A stretch of DNA of 64,000 bases from Phoebastria nigripes (GCA_035582835.1 JAYKAV010003437.1:1-64000), one strand, 5' to 3'; counted from the first letter of the stretch, positions 38,605 to 52,047 are shown. Program-made: numbers and translations. The notes: generated by a model not told the origin, from the letters alone.

Positions 38605-40094
38605 CATAATAAAGCTGCTCTGCTGCAGGAACGTGGTATACCAGACATACTGTCTGTTATTAAATGGTTTCTTAATATTGGAAGGAGCATCAGGCTTGAT
38701 TCTGTGTTCTGCAGATTGGTATAATTCTAGTGAATTGGTACACTCAAGTTATAACAGTGAAGTGCACTGATAGGAGATTCAAGTCCCAAAATTCAAGAAA
38801 GCTAAAATATACTATGTAATAAACAGGTAAGCAATGACTTTGTAGAAGTATACGTTTTTTGGTATTGTGAGGTTTTTTAGTCTTTTCCCAACATAAATTA
38901 ATATTTCATGTTACTCAAATTTGCTAAAACTCCCAATTTTTAATATATCGGGTGCCTCCCTCCAAATCCAGTTTCTGGCTAGGAGACAAGAAAAATCAAA
39001 TTAATCATTTTGAAATTCATATTTAATATAAACTGGTCCCATCCAAGCAGATGGGACATAGTATAGTATTTTTTTTAGTCTCCAGCATCTAACCCTTTTT
39101 CTCCCACTCTGGGAATTCTGGCTAATGATAGGCTATTATAGAGAAAATTCAGTAAACACTCTATATCAATTCACACTGCATATAAATAAGCCATTTCAAT
39201 CCATAAATCAACTTATTATAAATGATTTTGTATGCAGCATGCTGAAATATAGTTCACAGGGAAAATGCACTGCAGGATATTTTAGAACAACCTACTCAAT
39301 AGTGTTCAGGTTGTTCAAGATTAAAATTAAAACAATAAACTTCACTCTGGAAGTGTCTTCATTACCAAAGCCCTGGATCATTTACTTTAACAATGTCAAC
39401 CTGCTCTCACTATCACATTCAATTTAATTAGGGAAGGAAGTAATATGCAAGAGCACACCTCATGGTGTTCCATTACCTTGGAGGAAAGTGCTATCAACTT
39501 CCAGAAATAAAAGACAGCCTTGCCCTCTTCTCACCCTCCTTCCCTCTGTGTTGTGGGAACTATATTCTGGAATGGGGAGAGGGAAACTATGACATGACAG
39601 AAAACCATGTAAAAATGGAGCCTTCAGAAGGGGAGGTGTGTGGGGGGAAATAAAAGTAAAAGGAGCTCAAGCAGCGCTTAGCTCTGCCCCCTTTAGGCTC
39701 AGTGAGAATTTGATGTTGACATCTGTGGGAATGAAAGTGGGCCTCAGCTCATGTTCTTCTCTTTTCTGACTGAGGGAAGAAAAGATGAAGGCCCTTTGTC
39801 TCTTAGACTGGCCATGCAGTGGCATTGGTGCATGCTGTCTTTTCACCTGCAGTGGTCTACGATCTACTCTGCAGCAGCTGTATATGGAGCCAGAAGTCAG
39901 ATCTCTGACAACAATATCTAGCTCTGGGTTCATTTTTTTTCTAGCCTGTCAGTTANAGAAGGGGGTAGATAAATTACTAAATATTCTGTCAAGTCGACAT
40001 AGCTTAAAAGAAAAGACCCTCAGTTTCTAAAAATATTTTCTATTATAAATTGTTTTCATTAAGAATAGCAGTCTGTCCGTCCTACAATCATTCC

Positions 40095-40109
40095 CTCTCT
40101 CTCTCTCTG
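40095..40109. repeat. (CT)n microsatellite
   Basis: About seven CT units. Confidence 0.85.
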
Positions 40110-40628
40110 TAGATCAAGAATGGAGTCCTTACTCAGCTTATATTTCGTCCTTATTCGTACAACACTTCTGCTGACTCTGAACTGATCAAGGGAGGGAAAC
40201 CTGAGTCAGGAATTGGCTGCAAATTAGGGAAGATGAGGCAGCTACTTCCTAGTTTAATGGCTAAAAACACAACAATAAATCTCTATGCTTCCCCATTTAG
40301 AGAGCTAATCAGTACATTTACACAGCTGGTGTTAGCTTTGTGTGGTTGGTTTTTTTGTTTGTTTGTTTTGTTTTATTTGCATTTAGCTGTAATGAAAAAG
40401 GTGTACATATGCATATTTCTCTTAAATACTTCACAAATCTCTGAGGGTAGCAAACGTGCCTATCAAAAGCCTCTGTTGCACTATACCAGTGGCATCTAGC
40501 AGCAAACTTTGCAGTTAAGCATTATTGTCTTGTTACAGTTCTCTGTCCTTGTCTCCTGGAATTGGACATGAGAATGGCATAAGAGCTTCAACAGGATCTC
40601 TGCACCAGCCAAAAATCTTTCCAGACAG

Positions 40629-40690
40629 AGGAACAGTACGACTGTCACATTGGATTAGAGTCAAGGTCTATCTAGTTCAGCGGTCAGAAC
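40629..40690. repeat. Possible ancient interspersed repeat fragment
   Basis: The run around CAAGGTCTATCTAGTTCAG resembles an old sauropsid interspersed repeat that I recall with the form GGTCCATCTAGCCCAGT. The match is by memory only and the copy is heavily diverged, so the call is tentative. Confidence 0.3.
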
Positions 40691-43539
40691 CAAAAGGAGG
40701 TCAGCAACCAACAGATGTGAGATAATATAGCCATACGTAGCCTCCTTTTGGACATTAAACTGGCAGATAAACCTCAGTTACAGGGTAAGCAAGTTTTAGG
40801 TCAGCTCTATTTCACAAGAGGTCACCAAAGTTACTATAGCTGAGTTAAGGATTTGAACAAGTGAATGCATATTTGCTAACTTAGTTCAGTGATATCTTGT
40901 GAAAAAAAGGGGGAAAAAAACATACCCTACCCCTCAAGCAAGAACTCGTTCAGCTGATATGAAAAGTTAAGGAAAAAACATGATCCAAGACAAAAAAAAA
41001 AAAAAAAAATCAGAATTTGTTTAAACACTAACTAAACCTCTGATCAGTCAACCCAGATCTACATATTTTCTCTTAAACTAGCATAACACAATCTGCATTT
41101 CCACCAAAATAAACAAACAAAAAACAAAATACCCCTCAACACCAAACAAAAAAACCCAGTCCAAATTCACTTCTGCGTGATCATTGGAGGTTCCTTTTAG
41201 CTGTTTTTATTTTATCATTGGTGACTGCTTCATACAGCTTCACAGAATCTGTATCTGTGTTAACAGAGACTCTTCTTCATTTTGCAGCTCTCCTGAGGCT
41301 ATCACTCCCCAGCCTTCCTTATACTTCTACAGTCCAGCAACAAAAATAACCTCAAGAAAGGTGGAAAAGACAGATCCTTCTCATGGTTATGACAAATGGG
41401 AAAGCCACCCCCTAGTACCGTAGCCTCTGTGAGACTGAACTGCCAAAGAGAATACACACACGCACGCAGGCACGAGCACACAAATTAGCAATGCAGATAA
41501 ACCTATGCCATCAAGGTGAACTATCAGTGCTCTTATATGAACCTCTGAAAATGTCCCCTGCTGCATTAATCTCATTTATCCCACACAGTTTGTTCAGCTC
41601 CAGAAATAATTGTGCCAAAAAGGCTGACTGGGATAGGACCAGGAATGACCTCATTAGCATTTAGCACCACCACCATAAAATGGAGAAGATAATCAGAAAC
41701 AGGAGGAAGAAAGATAAAAGGAACAAAGTATAAAACGAAAAAATGATTTTTTGGCATTGTGCTATTGGACTTTGATGGATCCCTATTGTCAAATGAGTGT
41801 AATTTGTAAAGATCAATGGTTTTAGTTAAACTCCAGTCCATCGTGTCCCATCATCTAATTCATCTACACAGCATATGTTTTTTCTTATGTAAAGAAAGGA
41901 GCATAAGGTCGTTCTCAAGCATTTTTATTGGTGTTTTTTTTTTGTCTGTGCAGCTCAAACGAACTGTAAAGCTCAGATGCTTAATGGGTACTTTAGCCAA
42001 TATTCTTTGTCTGTAAGGTGAAATATGTCTGATAATGATTGGGAAGATCTTGTTTCAGTACTTCCCATTAAGAATCAGCACTTGCCAGGAACTGCACACT
42101 CCAGTAAGCTCCCAAATATAAATTCCAAGTGTTGCCATAGAGCTGTCTGCATTTCTCCAACTCCTTATCTCTTCTTCTTTCACCTACACATAGGTACACA
42201 CACCCCCAAATTATCAGAGCTCATGAGCTCAGCCCTCTGCAGGTCTAAAGTACTTAGACTATCACACGGTTCCTCAGGGTCTCAGTGGCTCTTCCCTCTC
42301 CCCTCTCCCTTGCACCTCGTGCTGCTGGGCGGTTGTGCTTAAGATGCCCAACAACCTCAGTTTTTCTCGTCCTTTCCTTCTCCAAATCCCTACTGATGAG
42401 CATGACCACTTATCACATTTTCTGCTGACTGACTAAAGAGACTGCCATTAGCAGACATTCTTCTGCACTTGCCTGTGAAGTACTTTCTTACCTCTGAGGG
42501 TCAAACAATTATCAGTTTCAGATAGTCTGGAAGAGGCACTAAGCAAAAATATAGTATAAGTGTTTTTAAAGGAACTGCTAGGCATTCCGTGAGAGCTTCA
42601 AATATAGCCAAGTAATTCCCCTTGATAGTAGAATTGAACATGTGCTTTCACAGCCCAAAGTGAGATTTTCTTTTTTAATTCTAGTTTTGATTTTAATGTT
42701 TTGATTATAATATACACCAATTTCTATCCTAGTCACCAACGTCCAATGACTCTTACGGGTTCATTACATACCAACAGTAATTCCTGTTGTACCTTTCAAA
42801 AGGTTTGAAATATTTTGGCTTTCATTTCATGAAGCTATGACACTTTTAAAAGCATCTTAGAGCATTTGAACAAAGTAGATGCTGAAATCAGGAATCACCT
42901 ATGATGACTATACTTACAAGTATAAAACATACGTAATTCCATACTTTCTACAACCATGAAGAAGCAAAAGCAAGCTATCAGCTGGTTGTTTTTGCTAGCT
43001 AGAAGATCTGAAATTTGCTTTTCCTTTCTATTTTAATCAAGAATGGCAAAGTCCTTAATGAATTCTGCCTACAAATGACAGTTTGGTGAGCCTTAGGGAA
43101 CACCCCGCATTAGATGTGTTTTCATCCAATGGAAATAAATTGACCCATATTCCTAAGTTCTTGCTTTACATTAGAATNCACATTCTCTGCAAAAACTAAA
43201 TTTTACATAATATGCTCCTTTTATCTTCATATCATACAGACATTTACTTGTCTGAATCCTTCTTACCCTGTTTCTTTCACTTTCAGTGATTACTTTATTG
43301 CCAGCTATTGTCTGATTCTGTTGAATCGTTTTCTTTCTTGTAATTAGAAAAAAAAATTCTTTATCTGTGAATCTAGAGCATTTTCTATTGAAAACTGAAT
43401 ATGACTTCCATGTATTTTCATCACACTTTTGGTCATATAATTAATTTTCTCCTGTGACCTCCTGGCAAACAGAAGTAATTCAGAGAGAATTACTGTAACT
43501 AATGCCATCTTTGATCTTTGACTTTCAACTTTCCATTTT

Positions 43540-44133
43540 CTCTTTACTTAACTCCATGGATCGATCTGGCCTTTACTTGTCAGCAGCCTCTTCTTGCAAT
43601 GACTACTGCAAATATAGGTTCCAGCAATACCCACATTCCAACATCGGCAGAATTCTTCTACCTTCCTGTTTCGAAGAAGAGGAAATACTTCCCTCATACC
43701 ATCGCTCCTGGTTTAGCGATATAATACTGTTATGTCATCACTTCTATGATTGCTATAGACCATATCAACGNTATTACAGTAAGAATCACCGAGATTAATG
43801 AANAATGAACTTTGATGAAACCAAGCAAAGTGCAGCGGTGATGGAACCAGAACTGGCTTCAGCATGTAAAATTCCAACACCACACACCATCTCTCCTGCC
43901 CTGAAAGACTGTTATGACAGATGGAGCCCAAAGTCATGGACTAAATGGACTCATTGGACATTTTAGAGGGATGGCCCATAGACTAAGGGGAATGATATCT
44001 CTGTGTGTGTGTGTGTGTGTACATATATATATATCTCTTAAAAGATAAGAAAAGTGGTGGTGATTAATTAGAATGTATTGGAAAATGTGAAATCTAGGCA
44101 TGACGCAGATGGTATAGAATAAGGGGTGGATAC
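43540..44133 (+). mobile_element. ERVL-like internal region, 3' remnant
   Basis: The 590 bases before the 3' LTR do not resemble the unique DNA further left. The segment from about 43800 (GGAACCAGAACTGGCTTCAG, then CCAAAGTCATGGACTAAATG) matches what I remember lying directly upstream of this avian LTR family. It ends in a purine-rich AAGGGGTGGA (44121-44130) three bases before the LTR, in the place and form of a polypurine tract. A 98-codon open frame (43502-43798) crosses the left edge and shows no retroviral motif. No gag, protease, polymerase or second LTR is present, so most of the provirus is missing. The left boundary is uncertain by at least 100 bp. Confidence 0.65.
44002..44034. repeat. 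(TG)n(TA)n microsatellite
   Basis: About nine TG units pass directly into TA units, giving 33 alternating bases. It lies within the retroviral internal remnant. Confidence 0.9.
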
Positions 44134-44335
44134 TGTTCTGGTTTCGGCTGGGATAGAGTTAATTTTCTTCCTAGTGCTGTGTTTTGGATTTAGTATGAAA
44201 AGAATGTTGATAAGACACTGATGTTTTTAGTTGTTGCTAAGTAGTCTGCTAGTCAAGGACTTTTCAGCTTCCCATGCTCTGCCAGGTGCACAAGAAGCTG
44301 GGAGGGAACATAGCCTGGACAGCTAGCCCAACTGG

Positions 44336-44383
44336 CCAATGGGGTATTCCATGCCATGTGACGTCATGCTCAATATATAAATA
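44336..44383 (+). promoter_or_regulatory. LTR promoter: CCAAT, CRE, TATA
   Basis: CCAAT at 44336-44340, TGACGTCA at 44359-44366 and TATATAAATA at 44374-44383 lie in the correct order and tight spacing for a U3 promoter. All three motifs are intact. Transcription would start about 25-30 bp to the right, near 44405, and run rightwards. Whether it is active cannot be told from sequence. Confidence 0.6.
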
Positions 44384-44523
44384 GGAGGCGTGGTCCAGGA
44401 AGTAGCGATCGCGGCTTGGGTATCGCTCAGCGGGTGGTGAGCAATTGCATTGTGCATCACTCATTTTGTATATTCTATCACTATTATTATTATCATCATT
44501 ATTTTCCCTTCCTTTTCCGTTTT

Positions 44524-44529
44524 ATTAAA
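44524..44529 (+). terminator. LTR poly(A) signal ATTAAA
   Basis: A common variant of the AATAAA hexamer, conserved at the same place in all three LTR copies and followed by a T-rich region. Confidence 0.6.
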
Positions 44530-44664
44530 CTGTCTTTATCTCAATCCACAAATTTCACTTTTTTTTTTTTTTTTTTTTATTCTCTCCCCCATCCCACTGA
44601 GGGGAGGGGGGAGTGAGCGAGCGGCTGTGTGGTGTTTGGCTGCCAGCCAGGTTAAACCACGACA

Positions 44665-47600
44665 TCCTCCTTTCTATATTTTGTTTTAAACCATAATTTT
44701 CAGTACTTTCTCTAACAGATTTGCTCCCTTACAGATCATCTGCTACCAGTCTTTCTACTTCCTAGCACAGCCACAACACAGCTAGAGTTAGTCTGCCTTC
44801 CCGCAGTTCTACCCATTTGAAACATCTTCCTTTATCTCTCAGTACAACTGATTCTCCAACCCTCTTCAGGCCATGGTTCAAATCCTGAGCTGATATTGGT
44901 GCAAAAAAAACTTATTGCCTCAGTTATCTCAATGTTTTAATGACTTTAATTTAAACTTTAATAAAACTTCATAATACATCTGAAGAGTCTAATTTTTAAA
45001 AGCATTGGAGACATAAACCATTCTTACTTTCAAGAAAAAAAGATTTCAAAAGTGTGAAGAAGATCCTAAGTCTTACATACCGACTATGATTCATCACACT
45101 AGAAAAATGCATTTAAGATTGACTTTCAGAGGGTATATATTTTGCACTAATGCCACAGAGCAGAACATCATAACGCATTACAACATGCAGCAGTTCCCTA
45201 GGGCTACAGCTTCAATAAATTGGCTGGTATCTACACAGTCAATATTTCCTAGTAAGTTCCTGAACAAAGGGATTAGTAAGACTTCTATCCAGCATATCCA
45301 CAATTGTGTTTTAATTCCACAGAACTACTTGCAAGAGTAGCAGTTTTAGTCCTGGTGGATTGGCCAAATTCTGATTGAGGATTTGCATTTTGCATACCTA
45401 CTTTGCCCCTGCAGTTCAATTTGATATGTTTTGGCTCATCACTTTCTGCCTTAATACATTGTAGCCCGATGCCAAGTATTGTTAAACAGCTGCTGTACTT
45501 CCCCTCAGAGGATTTCAGTAATGTGTGACAAATTCCTACAGATATATCGAAATAAAAGGTGCTGCAGTGGGTTGTATAGAGTGTCTGAGGACTCAAATGG
45601 GACTTTCATCTCCCTAGTGCCTCATTTTCACAGCTTTCTGTGGAAAGAAATGGAAGGAAAGAAGGAATTATCTACATATTGAGATAAGATGGATCTGAGG
45701 GACCTAGGTATCAAGGGAAATTCTTGTATAACATAGGAAAGTAAAAAAATTAAAAAATCTTACCTACTATAAAGCAAAGAGTTGAAGAACCATTAACAAA
45801 AAAAGACCTGCAGGGGCTTCTTCCTTGCCACTCTCATAAAGACATTTGGTAGGTTGATTCCCATTTCCTTGAGACAATATAGCTTCTGAAGATTTATGAC
45901 AGATGGATGGAAACTGAGAACTAACCAGGGTATTACCCAAAGGTATAAAATAATGCCTTCTTTTCCAGTATTTTGTTACTGCATTTTAATAACAATATGT
46001 TAATAAAAATAATTGTTATTAGTTAATAACTTTATTCTCTTCAAATTTTAGTCACCTGTTCTCAGCATCACTGCTCTCAATGCTTAATAGAACCAGCACA
46101 ACTCAAAGAACAGTAGATAATGCAAATGTGATTGAAGTTGTAGTCAAGCTAAAACTAATGGAACGTCCTCATTGTATGATACGCTTCTTTTGCTTCCTTA
46201 CAGTGTGAGAGAGAATAGAGCATACCACTATCTAAAAAGGTGGATACAATAACTACAAGCTGTATCAGGAAATGGAGATCCATACATGTGTTTTCTACAG
46301 TGTTTGTAAAATGGTATCTCATGAGTTTTATTCTCTTAAATTTGAATATCTAAACAAAGATCTTGCAAGTCCTTGCAGGTTATATAGCAGAGGATCTTTA
46401 TGTAAGCATAAGCTTAAGGTGAAGCAAATCTATCAGAAGAAAGGGAAAGCACTAGGACTGCAGCTCATGACTGTTTCTTTGTAGGACAGCGCTGGAGACA
46501 CTGTCCTCATAACCGTACATTTACACCCCAATGAAGTCAATGGGACTTGAACTAGAGATTAATGCTGTACTTATGCTCGACAGCTGCCCTAAATATTACC
46601 CAACAGTATTAGACAGAAGTCGTTGCTTGCTGGTTCCATGACTNGTAAGAACGAAAGCTGAAGCAGGGATAAAATGATGAACAATAGACATATCAGATGA
46701 TTGGCAGGGGGTTTGAGCACAGCTCTTGCTATCCTAACTGGGCACTAACCTCTTGTGCCATCTTTTGACAGAAGGTTTGAGCAATCCTCTTTTCAGTCCC
46801 TGTAGCAACTTTCAGTCAGTGAGGTACTAAGCATCTCTGTATACCCTGTCTTGATCTCGCTTTTACATTCACACATGCAACGCTGCATATTTACACTGCA
46901 GAATGAAGCCGTAAACTCTGCACTTCAGTAGACTTATTCAGGATTTAACAATACGTCTGAGAAGAGAATATGCCCCATTATCAATATCCCACCAGTGGTA
47001 GTATCAGCCCCTTAATCAGGAATATAAGATAATGAGAAGTATTTATATGACTTGCAGGTTAAATATAACCAAGGCAGATTGACTTAGACATGTTATACTA
47101 GCAGAAAGTATTAGTAATTAATATTGCAGACAAGGGATACTTAACAGGCTTTAAGCACTGAATTACTCTGAAAAATTAATGACTTAAAGAATATTATGCA
47201 CTTTAAAAACTTTTGGAAAAAATATAGTGTTTAATACATCATTAATTGGATACTCTGAAAATACATATATTTTATCCAAAGACAGACTTTACACTGTGCA
47301 AAATGAAACAATGGAAATGAGATCAACAATGTTTTTGACTACATGGGATCACATCTCTTTATAAAATGTCCTTATCCTTGAAAATAGTACAGCAAAGGGC
47401 AAAAAAGGAAACATTAGGAAGATACATGCCTGCACTAAAGACGTTTAAAATTATTTTACTCTATCCTAGGGATTGTCAGCATACTGGCTGCAAATGAGGT
47501 TTGCTGGCTAGACGTCATATGTGTGTGACAGAATTCTGGTGTGGAAAAGGCAATCCCACCATGTCTGTTCTGTTTGTACTAATTTAAGGCCATATGTTTA

Positions 47601-50600
47601 ACAATGTACACATTTTATATCCACATCTGCTGCTGCCAACTCCCTTTTGTCCCTATTTCTCACCAAGCCACAAAAAGCATTGCAAACAAGAACAAAGGAC
47701 ATTCTGCTAATGGTGAGTCCAGGCCAGTAGTAAACTAACTCTATTTTGCTTTGTTTCTTTAAATTACTGACTTTGTCTCCAATGCTATTACTGCATTCCT
47801 GCTAGTTTCAGTGCACTTAAATTTTATACAAAGAAAGACCCATTAGTGTCTGCCAGAAAATTTCAAATTTAGAAATTTGAATAAGCCTCAGCTTTCCTAA
47901 GATCCCCTAGCTTTAATTAGTATTCCATGAGCCAAATAGATGAGTCTCTTATAAGGGAACAGTGAAGTAAAATAGTAGTGTTCCATAATGGAAATGCATT
48001 TCTTTGATCCTAAAGTCTAGTGAACAATGAAACATCTTCTTTTTATTTTTCCCTTTTCTTAGCGTTTAATGGGAATTAGACTGAAGGGGTGGACGAACAT
48101 ATTATCCTGTAGTAAACCTTCATGTCTATTAAACAATATTTTAAATTAGGAAGTTCTATCGATTAACCAAACCAATATACCTCAATCTTCATGTAACAAT
48201 TGAAACCTATTTTCTGAAATAGTACGTCTTCTCAATGTCTACTTACAGGGAATGTCATGAGTCTTGAGGAAATGAAGGTTTGTTAAAGGGCTCCTATTAA
48301 TTCAGTCTGATTACCATTGAATCTTATAATCAGCCTCATATTTTAGTATGAATAACATGCAATTTCAGAGCCTGTGAAACAGCATTTGGTTTGTACATCT
48401 TTATCAACATCAATCCAAGCTGCAAGTTACTTATTAAACAGTACAATTTGGTTTAAATGCATCTTATAAAATGTGAATTTCTCATTTCTGTATTCTAGCT
48501 AATTTGACTTTCAGACAAGCTATCATTTGGAGAATTTGTAAATACTGGAAACATGGAGGGACTCTCATTGTGTACTGATCCTGCCATTATAAAATGGTCT
48601 GTGAATTAGCAAGAGTGTGCAAGGTTGTTGTTCCTTTTCTCCATATCTTCTTACACATCTAACTAGAGTGCTTTAATGTATATCTTCTGTAGGATAATAT
48701 GTTAAAGCTACTGTACATCTTTAAGAGGCTGTTAGACACTGATTTCCCATAGACTGCAATCAGCTCTTTGAAATTGTAGTGTTTGTGACAGAATAAACTC
48801 CATTAACTTGTTTTATTAGTACTGTGCGCAGTCAGGAGGAGCAATGCTGCAGAACATGATGAAATGACTAACAGTCTTCATCAGTGCACAGCAGAATGTT
48901 TTCTCCTTACACAGAATATATAATTACTGCTCACATAAACAGGTAGATTTTTTTTCGTATTTCTCAGGTAATACTGGGAAATCTAGCACTCTCATTCATG
49001 GGAGGAATAAAAAATAAATTAAGCTTCCCCCCGCCCCCTTCAGTCCAATTTGTTACCATGCTGCTGCTGTAATTTTTGTCTATGTTGTAGAGAATGATCC
49101 ATCAAATAAAAAAACAATTCTAATTCAATTGGTTACTATAATGACAGAGCAGTTCGACAAAGCCAAAGGAGCTTGAGAAAGGAAAGATTTACTGACCAGC
49201 TGACTCCCAGAGGCCCATTAGTCAAATTTTGACAGCTTGTACACAAGGTAAGCTGCCAAGCAGAGTAAATGAAAGCAGAATGAATCCAGCAGAAGAAAGT
49301 ATAGTTTACCTTACGTAAGTAAATATAAGACAGATATCACAGAATCACTGTATATTTCAGAAGCAGGTATTCTATACTGCAGATGGCACAGCTGCCAGTA
49401 CTTATCTGAAGAGAGAGGTATTCTCTTCCAGAATAACTCTTACAGCATTAGCCACTTCAGAAATATAAATGACTTTTTCTCTTCTCCTTTGCCTCCATTT
49501 TCTGCTGGCTTTTTGCTTTGCCCATTTAAGATGAAAGCTGGGTTCTGAGCTGACGAGCTGCATGGGACTCCCAGTATAAACTTCAAGCATATTACATTTT
49601 AGCCTAACAAGATATAGAAAACATGAAGCTGAGCAATCACAAAGGAAATGATTGAAAGGAAGAGTCAGTACAGATGTAAAGTGATGAGAAACAAGGAAAA
49701 AAACATTAAAATCCAATCCAGTCCATTTTTTGCTAGCAAAAAATGAGTTTATGATTTGCAGATTGAATATAACTAAGGAGAAAGGTATTTTTCATAACAA
49801 TGATTTATAGATCTACCCTTTTACTGGATAAGAGTTCCTTTTATGTTATAGCAGTGTCTGTTCTTGCTATTATAGTTAAGGGGCTGTCAGCATTTTCATT
49901 ATATAAACCCCTATATTCAGGGGCTTGTAATTTGGCCATAAAAATTCACAACATGCTGAATCTTGAAATGAAATTTTAGTCTGAGAGTGATTTTTTTAAT
50001 GTATTCTAAAAATATATAAAATCATTAGTCCAATTTTAAACTAATAGAAAAATGAAAATTCTCATGTTTACTGTCGTCTTATTCATCTTGTGTGTTGCAC
50101 ATTGTATTCCTTTCAATACCACATTATGGGTTCTGGTGTTCTACAGCACATACACATCTACCAATATATACATGTATTCCTGAGTAAAAATAAAAATCTC
50201 ACTGATGTAAAAGAAAAAAAAAAAAAAAAGAACAAACACAAGCATTGTGCATGCCTAGCAGCTACTTACTCTAATTTTGGATAGATGTTTGAGGCTGTGG
50301 ATCTATAATATGCAAATGCATATATTAATGCCGGTATTCTGAAGGTCAGAATGGAGTATAAGTGAAACCCACAAAGGTCAGAAATTAAGTGTTATGGCTG
50401 AAACTCTGTCCTGAAAGGACAAGAGCATCCATTTCACTCGGCACAATAATGTGAAAGTTCACAAGGTAAAGAGCCTTGCTCACCAGGCATAAACTCTGAA
50501 AAGCATTTGAAAATTATGCTTTCAGAGCCACACTGCTGGAACAGGGCTTCTTGCTGCAAAATGTAATACTGGCAACATGGAAAGAAGCACAACACATTAG

Positions 50601-52047
50601 ATGTTAACCTACGTTAACATTTAATAATTATATTTCTGACAAAGAGAACATTCAACTTGAGAAGACCAAAATATTGCAGGTGAACAAACCTGTCTCTTAC
50701 ACCTGAACTTTTCTGCCTTTCTTCTCTTTATTTCCATACCCAATGTCTTCTCTTGCCTTCCTCTGAAAAAAAAAAAAAAAAAATGTTCTCACCTTCTTAA
50801 ATCTTCCTTCAGCTCTTCTGAAGTGCATCAGTGTGCTTTCTGCCACTGTTAAATCTCTCACTTGCTTCTCACTGCCATTGCCAAAACATGACCCCCTCAC
50901 TTGTTGCTCCTATTTTGAATGCTCATAGTCCCATGACCAAAACTTCCTTGCCATCATCTTCAGCCTAACAGGGTCTTCAAACATGTTCTCTGAAACAGCA
51001 CCAGTATAGTCTTCAGTCAGTGTATTCTAGCTGTTATAAACTATACTAAGCATCTATTTCAAATGACCTATCGCTGACGATTTTTCCAGTAATAGGGACC
51101 ATTTAGGGAAGACTGACACACTCTTACAAGGAAAGTAAACTGGTTCAGCTGGTGTTGAATGTTTCAGGTGACATATAAGTAACTTATTAGTAAGAAACAC
51201 TAGAAGTCTTTAAAAAGGAAATAATGGTGAATGTAGCTTCTCCATCTAAAAGAGCTACCCGCCTTGAAAGAAACCACAAATCTGTAAGTCTGAGTACATT
51301 CCCAGAGGAAGGGCAGATCTGGGTCTTTTAAAAGTCTGCATAGGAACAAAAACAGATGAAAAAAAAAAATCAAGCTACTGGTACCCCATGTTAAAAATCA
51401 GCATTGGTTCTTTTGCTGCATTTGATTTAGTACATCCAACTGTGATGCAGTGGTAGGTACAGAGATGACCTTACCTGCATTTGTGCACATTATTGAGCAT
51501 CACTTTAATGTGGAGTTTTGAATTGTACATGTCTTCCTTTTCTCTTGTGGTTCCCTGTCTCAAACCTGCTCTCAGACTGCACTCAGAGGATCTACAGGGA
51601 TCATGTCGCTGATTTTGCTAGTGATCCTTTGCACTATCCTCTTCTGGACATCAGCCCACTTCCTCCCTACTGCAACAGGGGAATCATTGGTATTGGTCCA
51701 GTTGGAAGAATTGTTACTCACTCAAGAGGCTAACATATTATAGAGCTCTTTGCAGACAAAAACTCCGCTTCACCTCTGAGATCTTGCTGTGTAACTGTGG
51801 AAATCATTCATTCCACATCCATCATGACACCTAAGTCAGTTCTACCAACCTTTTCACCCAGGCCTTTCCTGAGAAGTTGGAATGTCCTGTGTTTTGCCAA
51901 GGGGGGGCAGCTCTTTCTCAGAGCTGTTTTTCCTGCCTTTGGGCTGCCTCTTCTCAGAACCTTTTCTACCCTGGACCTGACAGTCTATAGGGTGACTGTG
52001 AAAGGCTCTTTTCCCAGGTGCAGCAGTGCTGACCTGAGATGGCAAAA
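44665..52047. other. Unique AT-rich sequence, no gene seen
   Basis: About 7.4 kb with no recognisable gene or young transposon. It has a perfect 9-bp inverted repeat (45988-46020), A tracts near 50213-50229 and 50767-50782, an ATGCAAATGCAT site (50310-50321), and a stretch at 49030-49260 whose composition looks more constrained than its neighbours. Open frames reach 104 codons (49402-49716, minus) without motifs. Confidence 0.6.
45988..46020. repeat. Short perfect inverted repeat
   Basis: AATAACAAT (45988-45996) and ATTGTTATT (46012-46020) are exact reverse complements separated by 15 AT-rich bases. Confidence 0.75.

Larger units (their letters stand above)
35723..43539. other. Unique AT-rich sequence, no gene seen
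   Basis: About 7.8 kb. No ORF has a recognisable domain; candidates of 100-111 codons (36819-37154, 39125-39427, 42025-42342) lack motifs and codon bias. It holds a G-rich tract (37266-37286), a duplicated 15-mer (38572-38604), a CT run (40095-40109) and a possible ancient repeat near 40629-40690. Confidence 0.6.
44134..44664 (+). mobile_element. 3' LTR, avian ERVL-like family (copy C)
   Basis: A 531-bp plus-strand LTR with TGTTCTGG start and CACGACA end, closely similar to the reverse-oriented copy at 12572-13097. The promoter order on this strand is CCAAT (44336-44340), a perfect CRE (TGACGTCA, 44359-44366) and TATATAAATA (44374-44383). An ATTAAA poly(A) signal is at 44524-44529, followed by a T-rich run. 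The bases on either side (GATAC and TCCTC) are not a duplication. That is expected if this is the 3' LTR of a provirus whose 5' part was lost, because its partner would flank the missing 5' LTR. Confidence 0.92.

Noticed and set aside
42025..42342. 105-codon plus-strand ORF
   Set aside because: No domain or family similarity; the C-terminal Leu/Pro-rich run follows local CT-rich DNA.
43502..43798. ORF upstream of the ERV remnant as an env or polymerase piece
   Set aside because: No retroviral motif is visible and the ERV left boundary falls inside it.
44264..44464. Minus-strand ORF inside the 44 kb LTR (and the related one in the 28 kb LTR)
   Set aside because: Antisense reading of LTR promoter sequence, not a gene.
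49402..49716. 104-codon minus-strand ORF
   Set aside because: No motif; Phe- and Lys/Arg-rich ends are explained by base composition.
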